64,000 nt of DNA from Streptomyces venezuelae (GTDB taxonomy: Bacteria; Actinomycetota; Actinomycetes; Streptomycetales; Streptomycetaceae). This document shows, one piece after another, positions 42,829-52,445 of the stretch (position 1 is the first letter of the stretch; the number at the start of each line of letters is the position of its first letter). Both the position numbers and the translations under genes were made by a program. Under the pieces are notes generated by a model, which did no database searches, was not told the DNA's origin, and worked only from the letters and a program-made list of their open reading frames with translations. The stretch is taken from positions 5,449,001-5,513,000 of the forward strand of contig NZ_CP029194.1 of assembly GCF_008642375.1 (NCBI RefSeq), in the 5' to 3' direction.

Positions 42829-43653
42829 TTGTCCGTTTTCGCTTCCCTGGTCGAGCGGCTCGCCGACCTGCTCCAGCCGCTCTTCGCCACCACCGCCACG
42901 GCCGCCGCGATCGTCCTCTTCACGATGCTCGTACGCCTCGCGGTCCACCCGCTCTCCCGCGCCGCGGCCCGCGGGCAGAAGGCCCGCACCCGGATCGCCC
43001 CGCAGCTCGCCGCCCTCCGCAAGAAGTACGCCAAGAACCCCGAGCGCCTCAAGAAGGCGATGCTGGAGCTCCACGCCAAGGAGAAGGTCTCGCCCTTCGC
43101 CGGGATACTGCCCAGCCTCCTCCAGGCGCCCGCGTTCTTCCTGATGTACCACCTCTTCTCCGGCGACCGGATGGCCGGGCACACGCTGTTCGCCGCCCCG
43201 CTCGGCGACCACTGGGCCGACGCGCTCTCCCACGGCGGCGTGTTCGGCCCGGCGGGACGGGTCTACCTCGTCCTGTTCGCGATCGTCACCGCCGTGGCCG
43301 TCTTCACCTACCGCCGGACGAAGCGGCAGCTCGCCGCTCAGCCCCTCGACCTGGGGCAGCCCACGCCCGGCGCGGGCGCGATCGGAAAGGTGATGCCGCT
43401 GCTCTCCTTCGCCACCCTGATCACGGTCGCCGTCGTCCCCCTCGCCGCCGCCCTCTACGTCGTCACCAGCACCGCCTGGAGCGCTGCCGAGCGGGCCTTC
43501 CTCTTCCGGGAGGGGAAGGAATCGGCCGGCGGGAAGAAGGAACCGGCCGACGGGAAGAAGGAATCGACGGGCGGGAAGAAGGAATCGGCCGGCGGGAAGG
43601 GGGAGCCGACGGGCAGGAAGAAGGCCTCCGGCGCCGTTGCTACTCGCGCGTAA
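42829..43653 (+). CDS. YidC/Oxa1 family membrane protein insertase, second copy type
   Basis: A 274-residue Oxa1/YidC-fold protein starting with TTG at 42829 (CGGAGGG five bases upstream). Transmembrane helices and the coiled cytoplasmic loop ALRKKYAKNPERLKKAMLEL are typical. Its short N-terminus lacks the periplasmic domain. It is probably an accessory insertase in addition to the housekeeping YidC near dnaA. The C-terminus is a run of seven-residue GKKESAG-type repeats (about 43513-43625), lysine-rich and possibly ribosome-binding. Confidence 0.88.
   Translation: MSVFASLVERLADLLQPLFATTATAAAIVLFTMLVRLAVHPLSRAAARGQKARTRIAPQLAALRKKYAKNPERLKKAMLELHAKEKVSPFAGILPSLLQAPAFFLMYHLFSGDRMAGHTLFAAPLGDHWADALSHGGVFGPAGRVYLVLFAIVTAVAVFTYRRTKRQLAAQPLDLGQPTPGAGAIGKVMPLLSFATLITVAVVPLAAALYVVTSTAWSAAERAFLFREGKESAGGKKEPADGKKESTGGKKESAGGKGEPTGRKKASGAVATRA
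43513..43625 (+). repeat. 21-bp in-frame repeats coding GKKESAG units
   Basis: Five imperfect units of the pattern GGGAAGAAGGAATCGGCCGGC encode the lysine-rich tail of the YidC-like protein. Confidence 0.85.
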
Positions 43654-43698
43654 GGGTCCAGTGCGTGAACGGGGTCTTGCAGACTGACCCGATGTCTT

Positions 43699-43718
43699 GG
43701 AGGATCGACCAATCCTCC
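43699..43718. promoter_or_regulatory. palindromic operator candidate upstream of the FAH gene
   Basis: A 7-bp inverted repeat GGAGGAT (43699-43705) with ATCCTCC (43712-43718), 6-base spacer, 74 bp upstream of the FAH start. It could bind a GntR/IclR-type regulator, which is not encoded nearby. Confidence 0.45.
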
Positions 43719-43791
43719 GATGGCCGCACTCCATCGGCCGGGGCACCCTCAGGGCCCTTCCCGGGCCCACCTCGACCACCGGGAGAAGACC

Positions 43792-44649
43792 ATGAAGCTG
43801 CTGCGTGTAGGCCCGCCGGGAGCCGAGCGTCCTGCCCTGCTCGACCAGGACGGCACCCTCCGCGACCTGTCCGCCCTGGTCGACGACATCGACGGCGCCC
43901 TCCTCGCCGACGCCGCCACGCTCGACCGCGTCCGGGGTGCGGCCGCGGCCGGTGTGCTGCCCGCGCTCGACGCGACCGGGCTGCGCATCGGCCCGCCGGT
44001 CGCCCGCATCGGCAAGGTCGTGTGCATCGGGCTGAACTACCACGGTCACGCCGCCGAGACCGGCCAGGCCACCCCGGCCGAGCCCGTCGTCTTCCTCAAA
44101 GCCGCCGACACCGTCGTCGGTCCGGACGACACCGTGCTCGTACCGCGCGGCTCGGTCAAGACGGACTGGGAGGTGGAGCTCGCCATCGTCATCGGCCGCA
44201 CCGCCCGCTACCTGGAGACCGACGAGCAGGCCCTCGCGCACGTCGCGGGCTACGCGGTCGCCCACGACGTCTCCGAGCGCGAGTTCCAGATCGAGCGCGG
44301 CGGCACCTGGGACAAGGGCAAGAACTGCGAGACCTTCAACCCGCTCGGCCCCTGGCTCGTCACCGCCGACGAGGTGCCGGACCCGCAGGCCCTCGGCCTC
44401 CGCCTCTGGGTCAACGGCGAGCTCAAGCAGGACGGTCACACCTCCGACCAGATCTTCCCGGTCGCGGAGGTCGTGCGGTACGTCAGCCGGTTCATGACCC
44501 TCTACCCGGGCGACATCATCAACACCGGCACGCCCGCCGGTGTCGCCATGGGGCAGCCGGAGCCCAAGCCCTACCTGCGCCCCGGTGACGTCGTCGAGCT
44601 GGAGGTCGACGGGCTCGGCCGGCAGCGGCAGGAGCTCAAAGGCGCCTGA
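43792..44649 (+). CDS. fumarylacetoacetate hydrolase family protein
   Basis: A 285-residue FAH-fold enzyme. Visible motifs are VCIGLNYHGHAAETG, the metal ligand region KTDWEVELAIVIG, HDVSEREFQ and DIINTGTPAGVAMG. Family members hydrolyse or hydrate beta-diketo acids such as 2-oxo-4-pentenoate, acylpyruvates or ureidoglycolate; which one cannot be decided. ATG 43792 follows GGGAGAAGACC. It is a single-gene unit. Confidence 0.9.
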   Translation: MKLLRVGPPGAERPALLDQDGTLRDLSALVDDIDGALLADAATLDRVRGAAAAGVLPALDATGLRIGPPVARIGKVVCIGLNYHGHAAETGQATPAEPVVFLKAADTVVGPDDTVLVPRGSVKTDWEVELAIVIGRTARYLETDEQALAHVAGYAVAHDVSEREFQIERGGTWDKGKNCETFNPLGPWLVTADEVPDPQALGLRLWVNGELKQDGHTSDQIFPVAEVVRYVSRFMTLYPGDIINTGTPAGVAMGQPEPKPYLRPGDVVELEVDGLGRQRQELKGA

Positions 44650-44737
44650 TCCCCTGGGCGCGGTGCTCACGTGAAATCGGCGGCGCCCCCGCGTGGGGCG
44701 TCGCCATTCTCATAGTGTTTTTTGCATATTGCCCCTT

Positions 44738-46255
44738 ATGGAACGAAACATGAAGGACGGGCGGTCCGCGCGGGGCCGCCTCGCCGCCATCGCCGCGGCC
44801 ACCGTCGGGGCCACCGCTCTGGTCGGCGCGCTGGCCGTCAACGGCTTCGCCGATCCCCTGCCGGGCGGCCTCGGCCCCTGCAAGCCGGGCAAGTGCCCGC
44901 CGTCCGGCTATCCCGGCATCAACAACGGCACCGTCGAATTCCGCGACAACAACATCAACATCTTCGTCGGCGGCGACTTCCTCGTCCGCGAGGCCGCGGC
45001 CGAGGCCGAGGGCAAGGTCGTCGTCCTCGGCGGCTTCGACCAGAACAAGCGCGCCGGCGTCTCCAGCGTCTACAACGTCGGCATCGTGGGCGTCGGCTCG
45101 CGCGTCCCGCCGGTCGACGACACCGAATTCCTCACCGTCGGCAAGGACCTGACGGTGGCCTCCGGGCAGCGACTGCTCGCCGAGGAAGGGACGGTCAAGG
45201 GGATCGTCGAGTACGGGGGCCTGCTTTCCGGGACGGTGAGCCCCACCCCGGTCCACGACACGGCGGCCGCCGACCCTTACACCGCCCTCCGGGCACAGCT
45301 CACCGACGCGAGCCAGTGCTACGCCTACGTGAACGGTGCTTCCCGCACCCCCACGGGGACCGCCGTCCACAGCAGCGCCGAGACCGTCTTCACCGGTGAC
45401 GGCACCTCGGCCCTCCAGGTCTTCACCATCGACTTCGACCTGGAGTCGGCGAACGACGGTCAGCAGAACATCGTCTTCCGGAAGATTCCGGCCGGCGCGA
45501 CCGTCCTGGTCAACGTCCTCGGCGCGAGCCGTACCGTCGACACCTTCATCAACGGACTGCCGGACGGCCTGCGCGACCGCGTCCTGTGGAACTTCCCGGA
45601 CGCGACGACGGTCAAGTTCGAGGGAACGGCCCAGTTCGCGGGCAGCGTGCTCATCGGCAACCAGGCCAGCACGACGACGATCACCATGCCGGGCATGAAC
45701 GGCCGCTTCTTCACCACCGGGAACCTGACGCACGCCTCGGAGCCGACGGGCGGCGGTGGCCAGGAGATCCACGCCTACCCGTTCAACGGCGACCTGCCGT
45801 CCTGCACGGACCCCACGCCGACGCCGACGGATCCGACGCCCACGCCGACCGATCCCACGCCCACGCCGACGGATCCGACGCCGACGCCGACGGATCCGAC
45901 GCCCACGCCGACCGACCCCACGCCCACGCCGACGGATCCGACGCCCACGCCGACCGATCCCACGCCCACGCCGACGGATCCGACCCCGACGCCCACCGAC
46001 CCCACGCCGACGCCCACCGACCCCACGACGGGCGGCTCGACCGGCGGCTCGACGGGCGGTGACACCGGCGGGTACGGCGACTCCGGCGACCCCGGGGGTT
46101 ACGGCGACACGGGCGGCAACCACGGCCCGCACGGCGAACTGCCCGAGACCGGTGCCGGCACCGGGCAGATCGTCATGGGCGCCGCAGCCGTGGGACTCGC
46201 CCTCGGCGGCGGGATCCTCGTGACGGTCAGCCGTCGCCGGAGGCGTACGAACTGA
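44738..46255 (+). CDS. choice-of-anchor A surface protein with LPETG signal
   Basis: About 505 residues. A signal peptide (basic, then [20 protein letters not shown]) precedes the choice-of-anchor A domain (about 60-345; [13 protein letters not shown] and [18 protein letters not shown]), ten DPTPTPT stalk repeats, a Gly/Thr/Asp-rich region and the sorting signal ELPETG with a hydrophobic helix and RRRRRTN tail. It is anchored to peptidoglycan by a sortase. Two ATGs (44738, 44750) are possible. The 3' end overlaps the convergent HbpS-like gene by 29 bp. Confidence 0.9.
   Translation: MERNMKDGRSARGRLAAIAAATVGATALVGALAVNGFADPLPGGLGPCKPGKCPPSGYPGINNGTVEFRDNNINIFVGGDFLVREAAAEAEGKVVVLGGFDQNKRAGVSSVYNVGIVGVGSRVPPVDDTEFLTVGKDLTVASGQRLLAEEGTVKGIVEYGGLLSGTVSPTPVHDTAAADPYTALRAQLTDASQCYAYVNGASRTPTGTAVHSSAETVFTGDGTSALQVFTIDFDLESANDGQQNIVFRKIPAGATVLVNVLGASRTVDTFINGLPDGLRDRVLWNFPDATTVKFEGTAQFAGSVLIGNQASTTTITMPGMNGRFFTTGNLTHASEPTGGGGQEIHAYPFNGDLPSCTDPTPTPTDPTPTPTDPTPTPTDPTPTPTDPTPTPTDPTPTPTDPTPTPTDPTPTPTDPTPTPTDPTPTPTDPTTGGSTGGSTGGDTGGYGDSGDPGGYGDTGGNHGPHGELPETGAGTGQIVMGAAAVGLALGGGILVTVSRRRRRTN
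45809..46018 (+). repeat. ten 21-bp repeats coding DPTPTPT
   Basis: Ten consecutive 21-bp units (GAYCCSACGCCSACGCCSACS pattern, written with ambiguity codes) encode the proline/threonine stalk of the surface protein. Third-position variants alternate, so the array grew by block duplication. Confidence 0.95.
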
Positions 46256-46739
46256 GCAGCCGTTCCAGTGCCTCGACGACCATCGCGTGGTCCTCGGCCT
46301 GCGGCAGGCCGGAGACCGTGACCGAGCCGATCACTCCCGCGCCCTCGACCGCGACCGGGAACGAACCGCCGTGGGCGGCGTACCGGTCGGGGTCGAGGCG
46401 CGAGGACGCCTCGAAGGTCGTCCCCTTGGCGCGGAACCGCGCCCCGACCAGGAACGAACTCGCGCCGTACCGCTCGACGACCCGCCGCTTCCGGTCGATC
46501 CAGGCGTCGTTGTCCGCGCTGGACCCCGGCAGCGCGCAGTGGAACAGCTGCTGCGCGCCGCGCCGGATGTCGATCGCGACGGGGGCGCGGCGCTCCCTCG
46601 CCATGCCGACGAGGAGTGTCCCGAGCGCCCAGGCGTCCTCGTACGTGAAGCGGGGGAGGACCAGACGGGCCTCCTGCGCTTCCAGTACGCCGACCTCGTC
46701 GGCCTCCGACGGGCCTGCGGGTCCTGCCGGCGCGCTCAC
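46227..46739 (-). CDS. heme-degrading/HbpS-like domain protein
   Basis: A 170-residue protein (GTG start) of the GlcG/HbpS-like fold, closest to the YBR137W-type branch: [55 protein letters not shown] and the Gly-rich [20 protein letters not shown]. It is often annotated as heme-degrading, but the activity is not secure. It shares GTGA with the oxidoreductase gene upstream, so the two are coupled. Confidence 0.8.
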   Translation of the reverse strand: MSAPAGPAGPSEADEVGVLEAQEARLVLPRFTYEDAWALGTLLVGMARERRAPVAIDIRRGAQQLFHCALPGSSADNDAWIDRKRRVVERYGASSFLVGARFRAKGTTFEASSRLDPDRYAAHGGSFPVAVEGAGVIGSVTVSGLPQAEDHAMVVEALERLLSSYASGDG

Positions 46740-47839
46740 AGCGCCACCGTGACGCTCTCGCGGGCCGACCGCTTCGCCGCCTCCAGGACGTCGAGCGCGG
46801 CTGCCGCCTCGTGCGCGGTGACCGGGTTCTCACCGGTGCCGCGGAGGGCGGCGGCGACGGCCGCGTAGTACGCCTGGTAGGCACCGGGCAGCGACGGGAC
46901 CGGGGTGCCGCCGCCGGTCACCGGGGACTCCCCGGAGCCGATCCGGCCCCACAGCTCTTCCGGCTCCACGCCCCAGACCGTGCCCGGCACGGGCCGCAGG
47001 CCCTCTCGCAGGGCGGCCTCCTGCGGGTCGAGCCCGTACTTCACGAAGCCCGCGCGCTGCCCGAGCACGCGGAACCGGGGGCCGAGCTGGGCGGTCGTGG
47101 CGCTCACGTACAGGTGGGAGCGGACCCCGCCGGCGTGGGTGATCGCGAGGAAGGTGTCGTCGTCGGCGGCGGCGCCCGGGCGGCGCACGTCCGACTCGGC
47201 GTACACCGAGACCGCCGGGCCGAAGAGCACGAGCGCCTGGTCGACGACGTGGCTGCCCAGGTCGTAGAGCAGGCCGCCGATCTCCTCGGGGGCGCCGGAC
47301 TCCCGCCAGCCGCCCTTGAGCTGCGGCCGCCAGCGCTCGAAGCGGGACTCGAAGCGCTGGACCTCGCCGAGCGCGCCTTCGTCGAGGAGGCGGCGGAGGG
47401 TCAGGAAGTCGTTGTCCCAGCGGCGGTTCTGGAAGACCGAGAGCAGCAGGCCCCGCTCCTCGGCGAGGGCGGCGAGGCCGCGCGCCTCGGCGGCGGTCCC
47501 GGCGAGCGGCTTGTCGACGACGACCGGGAGACCGGCCTCCAGGGCGGCCGTGGCGACCGCGACGTGCGTCTTGTTCGGGGAGGCGACGACGATCAGGTCG
47601 AGCTCGTCCGCCCCCTGCTCCCACAGCTCCCCGGGGGAGGCCGCGACCCGCACGCCGGGGTGGGCGGCGCGGGCCTCGGCGGCCCGCTCCGGGTTGCCGG
47701 TGGTGACGGCGGCGAGGACGAGGTCCTCGGAGGCCGCGATCAGCGGGGCGTGGAAGACGGAGCCCGCGAGGCCGTAGCCGACGAGTCCGACGCGGAGGGG
47801 CGTGCTGGGGGTGCGGGGGCCGGTGTCGGTGCCAGTCAT
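46736..47839 (-). CDS. Gfo/Idh/MocA family oxidoreductase
   Basis: A 367-residue NAD(P)-dependent sugar/cyclitol oxidoreductase. The Rossmann start is VGLVGYGLAGSVFHAP, the catalytic motif VVDKPLAGTAAEA (EKP-like, here DKP) and the substrate domain contains GSHVVDQALVLFG. It is divergent from a ROK regulator with a dyad operator between, so it is likely induced by a sugar. Confidence 0.92.
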   Translation of the reverse strand: MTGTDTGPRTPSTPLRVGLVGYGLAGSVFHAPLIAASEDLVLAAVTTGNPERAAEARAAHPGVRVAASPGELWEQGADELDLIVVASPNKTHVAVATAALEAGLPVVVDKPLAGTAAEARGLAALAEERGLLLSVFQNRRWDNDFLTLRRLLDEGALGEVQRFESRFERWRPQLKGGWRESGAPEEIGGLLYDLGSHVVDQALVLFGPAVSVYAESDVRRPGAAADDDTFLAITHAGGVRSHLYVSATTAQLGPRFRVLGQRAGFVKYGLDPQEAALREGLRPVPGTVWGVEPEELWGRIGSGESPVTGGGTPVPSLPGAYQAYYAAVAAALRGTGENPVTAHEAAAALDVLEAAKRSARESVTVAL

Positions 47840-47845
47840 GCAGCT

Positions 47846-47872
47846 CACTTAAGCAACGCTGTTGCCAAAGTG
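47846..47872. promoter_or_regulatory. dyad operator between Gfo/Idh and ROK genes
   Basis: A symmetrical element CACTT-2-GCAAC-3-GTTGC-2-AAGTG, centred at 47859. It overlaps the likely promoters of both genes and is the expected ROK repressor site. Confidence 0.75.
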
Positions 47873-47895
47873 CAAGCGACCGCGACAATGGGGAC

Positions 47896-49119
47896 GTGAA
47901 GAGGGAGCAGAAGTACACGAGGGGCCTGGCCGGCGTGAACGTACCGGCGCTGCGCAGCCACAACGCGGCGCTCGTGCTCGACCTCCTGCGCACGGCGGGG
48001 GAGACCGGGATCAGCCGCCTGGAGCTGGCCGAGAGGACCGGCCTCACTCCGCAGGCGGTCAGCAAGATCACCGCCCGGCTCCGGGCCGAGGGCCTCGCGG
48101 CGGAGGCCGGCCACCGGGCCTCGACGGGCGGCAAGCCCCGTACGGTCCTGCGCCTGGTGCCCTCCGCCGGGCACGCGGTCGGCGTCCACCTCGACCGCGA
48201 CGAGCTGACGACGCTCCTGACGGACCTCGCGGGCACGGTCGTGGCCCTGCGCCGCCGCCCGGTCGACCTGGGGGAGGGGGCGGGGCCGGTCCTGGGCGCG
48301 GTGACGGATGAGGTACGGGCGCTGCTCACGGAAGGCGCGGGGGAGGCCGTCGGCCCCGACTCCGGCCCCGGCCTCGGTTCCGTTTCCCACGCCGTCACCG
48401 GCCCTGTCACCGGCCCTGTCACCGGCCCCGGCCCCGACTCCGACTCCGGCCCTGACTCCGTCCCCGTCCCCGTCCCCGTCCCCGTCCCCGTCCTCGGAGT
48501 CGGCGTCGCCATGCCCGGGCCCCTGGACCACCAAGCCGGGGTGCCCGGCCGCGTGACCGGCTTCCCCTCCTGGGACGCGTATCCGGTACGGGACGAACTG
48601 GCCCGGCGCCTCGGGCTGCCCGTCGTCCTCGACAAGGACACGAACGCCGCCGCCCTCGGCCTCGCCCTGCGACCCGAGGCCCCCGGCTCCTTCGCCTACG
48701 TCCACCTCGGTACGGGGCTGGGCGCCGGCCTCGTCCTCGGCGGCGCGCCGCTGCGCGGGGACAGGACCGGGGCGGGCGAGCTCGGGCACCAGACCGTCCA
48801 GCTCGACGGGCCCCCGTGCGACTGCGGCGGGCGAGGCTGCCTGGAGGTCCTCTGCCTGGCGGCGGTCGCGCGCGGCGAACTCCCCGAGGCCGCGCGGATC
48901 CTCGGCGCGGGCGCGGCCAACCTCGTACGGCTCCTCGACATCGACCAGGTCCTGCTGGGCGGGCGGGTGGTGCTCGGCGCGCCGGAGGTGTTCTCCGACG
49001 GGGCCCGGGAGGTCCTCGCCGGGCTCGGGCTCCCGACGCCGGTCGCCGTGGCCACGGCCCCGCAGGCGGTGGCGGTGGGAGCGGCGTGGCTCGTTCTTGC
49101 TCCGATCTTCGGACAATAG
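47896..49119 (+). CDS. ROK-family transcriptional regulator
   Basis: A 407-residue repressor (GTG start). N-terminal winged helix ([20 protein letters not shown] and [13 protein letters not shown]), then a sugar-kinase-like ROK fold with [28 protein letters not shown] and the zinc motif [10 protein letters not shown]. Between the two parts of the N-terminal ROK lobe (about residues 150-200) is a Gly/Pro/Val/Thr repeat insertion absent from normal ROK proteins. It should sense a sugar and control the divergent oxidoreductase/HbpS-like pair. Confidence 0.9.
   Translation: MKREQKYTRGLAGVNVPALRSHNAALVLDLLRTAGETGISRLELAERTGLTPQAVSKITARLRAEGLAAEAGHRASTGGKPRTVLRLVPSAGHAVGVHLDRDELTTLLTDLAGTVVALRRRPVDLGEGAGPVLGAVTDEVRALLTEGAGEAVGPDSGPGLGSVSHAVTGPVTGPVTGPGPDSDSGPDSVPVPVPVPVPVLGVGVAMPGPLDHQAGVPGRVTGFPSWDAYPVRDELARRLGLPVVLDKDTNAAALGLALRPEAPGSFAYVHLGTGLGAGLVLGGAPLRGDRTGAGELGHQTVQLDGPPCDCGGRGCLEVLCLAAVARGELPEAARILGAGAANLVRLLDIDQVLLGGRVVLGAPEVFSDGAREVLAGLGLPTPVAVATAPQAVAVGAAWLVLAPIFGQ
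48394..48495 (+). repeat. in-frame microsatellites inside the ROK gene
   Basis: Three 12-bp GTCACCGGCCCT units (48394-48429), a short spacer of CCGACTCCG-type repeats, then a GTCCCC hexanucleotide run (about 48460-48495) coding Val-Pro. Unit lengths are multiples of three, so the frame is kept. Confidence 0.88.
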
Positions 49120-49244
49120 GCTGATCGGGCGGATTGCTCGGGCCGTACGAGGGTGCGAACGGTGTCGCTGACCGGACCCCCCGCCCGGGCGTGGCAGCGT
49201 CGCGGCCGACCCGTACGCCCGCAAGCAGCAAAGGCAGCCGCCCC

Positions 49245-50372
49245 ATGGCACCCGCCCCCCTGCGCCAGCGCAGCGCCCTCGTCGTGACCGCGACCGTGAC
49301 CGCGACGGTGGCCCTCGCCCTCACGGCCCCCGCACTCGCGGCCCCGGCGGCCCACGCGCCGAAGGCGTCCGCCCCAGGGGCCCCTGCTCCCGCGGCGCCC
49401 GCCACCTCCGCGCCCCCCGCCCCCGACGCCCCGGCCCTCAACGCCCCTGCCCCCAACGTCCCCGACATCCCCAAGGCGCCCAACGTCCCCAAGGCGCCCA
49501 GGATCCCCGCCCCCGACCCGCCCGTCCCCTCCTGCGGCAACGCCCCCGACGGCGGCTTCCCGCTCGCGACCCGGATCCACGGCGGCCCGGACGACTACCC
49601 CGCCGGCGGCCCCCTCCAGGCCTGGAAGCTCGACCTCACGAACGACACCGACACGTCCTGCACCGGCGTCCACCCCGTCCTCGTCCTCGCCGACCGGGAC
49701 CGCGCGCTCCAACCCGCCCAGATCCGCTTCGAGTTCTACGACGAGGGCTCGGCCCGCTGGCGGCCCGTGGCCTTCGAGACGACCGAGGAGGCCGAGAACG
49801 TCGGCGCGTTCACCGACTTCGGCGGCTTCGCGGTCCCCGCGGGACGGACCCTCACCGTCCCCGTACGGCTCGCGTTCCGCGAGGACACCGCCCCCGACGA
49901 GGTCGTCGTGAGCGCGGCGGTCGTCCAGCGCCGGGGTGCCGACGGCGACTGGGTCGGCGCGTCCGACGAGTACCGCCTGACCGTCGGTCCCGCCGTGCCC
50001 GAAGGATCCGCCACGCCCGAGCCGAGGGACGAGGCGGCCGACCCGCCGGCCCAGCGCACCGAGAAGCCCGAGGCCCCGGAGCCCCCGCAGGGTGCGGAGG
50101 GTGCCGACCCGAGTCGCGAACTGGCCCACACCGGAAGGGAGTCCGGCCAGGACGACGTCCTCCTGCTCGGATCCTTCGCCGCCGCCCTGGTCCTGCTCGG
50201 CGCCGCCCTCGCCCGCACCGCCCGACGGCTGACCCCACGGCCCGCCCGGCCGGCCCCGCAGTCCGCCCGACGACCGGCCCCGTGGATGGCCGCACGACCG
50301 GCCCCGTGGACGGCCGCACGACCGGCCCGGCGGACCCGCGGCGACTCCTCCCGCCGCCCCCGGCACCTCTGA
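49245..50372 (+). CDS. cell-wall surface protein with LAHTG signal
   Basis: A 375-residue secreted protein. The signal peptide (LVVTATVTATVALALTAPALAA, given here in part: LVVTATVTATVALAL) is followed by an Ala/Pro-rich stretch, a beta-sandwich-like domain with two cysteines (SCGNAPDGGF and TSCTGVHPV) and an acidic linker. The class E sorting signal is ELAHTG with a hydrophobic helix, but the tail beyond it is unusually long (about 55 residues) and contains RPAPW repeats. ATG 49245 is the first start before the signal peptide. Confidence 0.82.
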   Translation: MAPAPLRQRSALVVTATVTATVALALTAPALAAPAAHAPKASAPGAPAPAAPATSAPPAPDAPALNAPAPNVPDIPKAPNVPKAPRIPAPDPPVPSCGNAPDGGFPLATRIHGGPDDYPAGGPLQAWKLDLTNDTDTSCTGVHPVLVLADRDRALQPAQIRFEFYDEGSARWRPVAFETTEEAENVGAFTDFGGFAVPAGRTLTVPVRLAFREDTAPDEVVVSAAVVQRRGADGDWVGASDEYRLTVGPAVPEGSATPEPRDEAADPPAQRTEKPEAPEPPQGAEGADPSRELAHTGRESGQDDVLLLGSFAAALVLLGAALARTARRLTPRPARPAPQSARRPAPWMAARPAPWTAARPARRTRGDSSRRPRHL

Positions 50373-50422
50373 GCCACGTTCCGTACACCTCCCCGTTCAT
50401 CACCGTCTGCGACGATCCCTTC

Positions 50423-51190
50423 GTGAACTACCAGACCGCCCCCGCCGACCCCGGCGCCCCCGTCCGCTCCGGCGTCCCCGAGCACGGCAGGGTCCCCAAG
50501 TACTACGCCGTGAAGGCGAAACTCACCCTGCTCGTCGACGAGTTGGGGGAGAGTGGGCTGCTGCCCACCGAGCGCGACCTCGCCGTCCGGTACGAGGTGT
50601 CCCGCGAGACCGTCCGTCAGGCGCTGCGTGAACTGCTCCTGGAGGGCAGGGTGCGCCGCCAGGGCCGGGGCACGGTCGTCGCGGGCCCCAAGCTCGAACA
50701 GCCCCTCTCGCTCGCGAGCTACACGGAGGGCGTCCGCCGGCAGGGCCGCCGCCCCGGCCGAAGCCTGATCTCCCTCGACCGCTTCCCCTGCCCGGAGGCG
50801 CTCGCGCCGGAGGTCGGTGCCGAACGGGGCGAGCCCGTCTGGCACATGGAGCGGGTGCTGCTCGCCGACGACGAGCGGGTCGGCCTGGAGAGCACGTACG
50901 TCTCCGAGGCCCGCGCCCCGCGCCTGGACGTCGACTTCGACCCGGACTCCTCCTTCTACGCCTACCTCCACGACCACCTCGGTGTGACCTTCGGCGACGC
51001 CGACGAGCGCATCGAGACCGTGCTGGCGACCCCGCGCGAGGCCCTGCTCATCGGTACGCCCCCGGCGCTGCCGATGCTGCTGCTCCACCGTGTCTCCCGG
51101 GACACCTCGGGACGCCCCCTGGAGCGGGTCCGCACGCTCTACCGCGGCGACCGGTTCAGCTTCACCGCGCATCTGGGCCGCCAGGACTGA
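50423..51190 (+). CDS. GntR/UTRA regulator of the phosphonate operon
   Basis: A 255-residue HutC-type regulator (GTG start): wHTH with LPTERDLAVRYEVSRETVRQ and GRVRRQGRGTVVAGPK, then the UTRA ligand domain ending GRPLERVRTLYRGDRFSF. It lies directly upstream of and codirectional with the phosphonate genes. A motif in the 133-bp gap recurs upstream of the phosphatase-fold gene and may be its binding site. The ligand may be an aminophosphonate. Confidence 0.88.
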   Translation: MNYQTAPADPGAPVRSGVPEHGRVPKYYAVKAKLTLLVDELGESGLLPTERDLAVRYEVSRETVRQALRELLLEGRVRRQGRGTVVAGPKLEQPLSLASYTEGVRRQGRRPGRSLISLDRFPCPEALAPEVGAERGEPVWHMERVLLADDERVGLESTYVSEARAPRLDVDFDPDSSFYAYLHDHLGVTFGDADERIETVLATPREALLIGTPPALPMLLLHRVSRDTSGRPLERVRTLYRGDRFSFTAHLGRQD

Positions 51191-51230
51191 CCCCAAGGCC
51201 CGCCGGGCGAACGGCTTTTGATCACGAGTA

Positions 51231-51250
51231 GATAACGGGTCTGGTCCAAG
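51231..51250. promoter_or_regulatory. shared phosphonate-locus motif, copy 1
   Basis: GATAACGGGTCTGGTCCAAG lies 73 bp upstream of the FAD oxidoreductase start. It matches 15 of 20 bases with copy 2 at 57069, including an unbroken 10-base GATAACGGGT. Confidence 0.6.
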
Positions 51251-51323
51251 CTTGTCGGTCCGTTCACCGTCCCGTCGCCCACCGGATCCGTCCGGGCCAC
51301 CCGCCCCCGCGACCGTTTCGGCC

Positions 51324-52445
51324 ATGAAGGTGATCGTCGTAGGAGCCGGCGTGGTGGGAACCATGCACGCCTGGCACGCAGTGGAACGCGGCCATGAGGT
51401 CGTACACATCGAGCGCGAGGCCGAGGCGCGCGGAGCGTCCCTCCGCAACTTCGGCCAGATCTGGGTGAGCGGCCGCGCCGGCGGGGAGGAGCTCGACACC
51501 GCCCTGCGCGCCCGCGAACTGTGGGAGGGCATCGGCGCCCGGGTCCCCGGGCTCGGCTTCCGGGCCATCGGCTCCCTCACTCCCGTACGCAACGACCTGG
51601 AGCTGGCCGTCGCCGAGGCCGCCCTCGCGCGGCCCGACGCCGCCGCCCGCGGCTACAAGCTGCTGACGGCGGACGAGGCCCGCGCGGTCAACCCCGCCCT
51701 CCGAGGGGCGTTCGAGGCCGCCCTCTGGTGCGAGCGGGACGCCGCCGTCGAGCCGCGCCTCGCCCAGCTCGCCCTCCGCGAGGCCCTGCTCGCCACCGGG
51801 AAGTACACCTTCCTGCCGAACCGCGAGGTCCGGGACGTCGTCGGCAGGGGCGCCGTCCGCGACGACCGGGGCGAGACGCACACCGGCGACGCCGTCGTCC
51901 TGTGCACCGGCGCCTGGCTCTCCGGCCTCGTCCGCGAGGTCGCCGGCGAGATACCCGTCCGCCGGGTCAGGCTCCAGATGATGCAGACCGAGCCCCTCGG
52001 CGAGCCGCTCACCACCTCCGTCGCCGACGCCGACTCCTTCCGCTACTACCCGGCGTACGCCTCCCCCGCCCTGGACGCCCTCGACGCCGGTCAGCCGCAG
52101 GACCCGACCGCCGCCGCCCACAAGATGCAGCTCCTGATGGTGCAGCGGCTCGACGGCGGACTGACCATCGGCGACACCCACGAGTACGAGCACCCCTTCG
52201 CCTTCGACACCCTCGAAGACCCCTACGAGCACCTCACCCGCGTCGTCGAGTCCTTCCTCGGCCGCCCCCTGCCGAGGATCAGGCGCCGCTGGGCCGGGGT
52301 GTACGCGCAGTGCGTCGACACCAGCCGGGTCGTGCACCGCCAGCGGGTCGCCGACGACGTGTGGCTGGTGACCGGACCCGGCGGGCGCGGCATGACCTGC
52401 TCGCCCGCCGTCGCCGAGACGACCGCGAACGAACTGGGCTGGTGA
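51324..52445 (+). CDS. TIGR03364-type FAD-dependent aminophosphonate oxidoreductase
   Basis: A 373-residue DAO-fold flavoenzyme. The FAD-binding VVGAGVVGTMHAWHA is at residues 4-18, LRNFGQIWVSGR is characteristic of the TIGR03364 group, and GPGGRGMTCSPA closes the FAD site. This clade is consistently linked with phosphonatase-like hydrolases and is thought to deaminate oxidatively an aminophosphonate such as N-methylated or hydroxylated 2-aminoethylphosphonate. ATG 51324 begins the Rossmann strand. GTGA overlap with the hydrolase gene. Confidence 0.9.
   Translation: MKVIVVGAGVVGTMHAWHAVERGHEVVHIEREAEARGASLRNFGQIWVSGRAGGEELDTALRARELWEGIGARVPGLGFRAIGSLTPVRNDLELAVAEAALARPDAAARGYKLLTADEARAVNPALRGAFEAALWCERDAAVEPRLAQLALREALLATGKYTFLPNREVRDVVGRGAVRDDRGETHTGDAVVLCTGAWLSGLVREVAGEIPVRRVRLQMMQTEPLGEPLTTSVADADSFRYYPAYASPALDALDAGQPQDPTAAAHKMQLLMVQRLDGGLTIGDTHEYEHPFAFDTLEDPYEHLTRVVESFLGRPLPRIRRRWAGVYAQCVDTSRVVHRQRVADDVWLVTGPGGRGMTCSPAVAETTANELGW

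Noticed and set aside
45809-46018. Regular 21-bp array as a possible CRISPR
   Set aside because: Units are contiguous without spacers and are in frame inside a surface-protein gene. No cas gene and no other spaced repeat array was seen in the window.
51264-52337. Long minus-strand frame opposite the FAD oxidoreductase
   Set aside because: Antisense of a well-supported gene; Val/Gly/Glu-rich composition typical of high-GC shadows.
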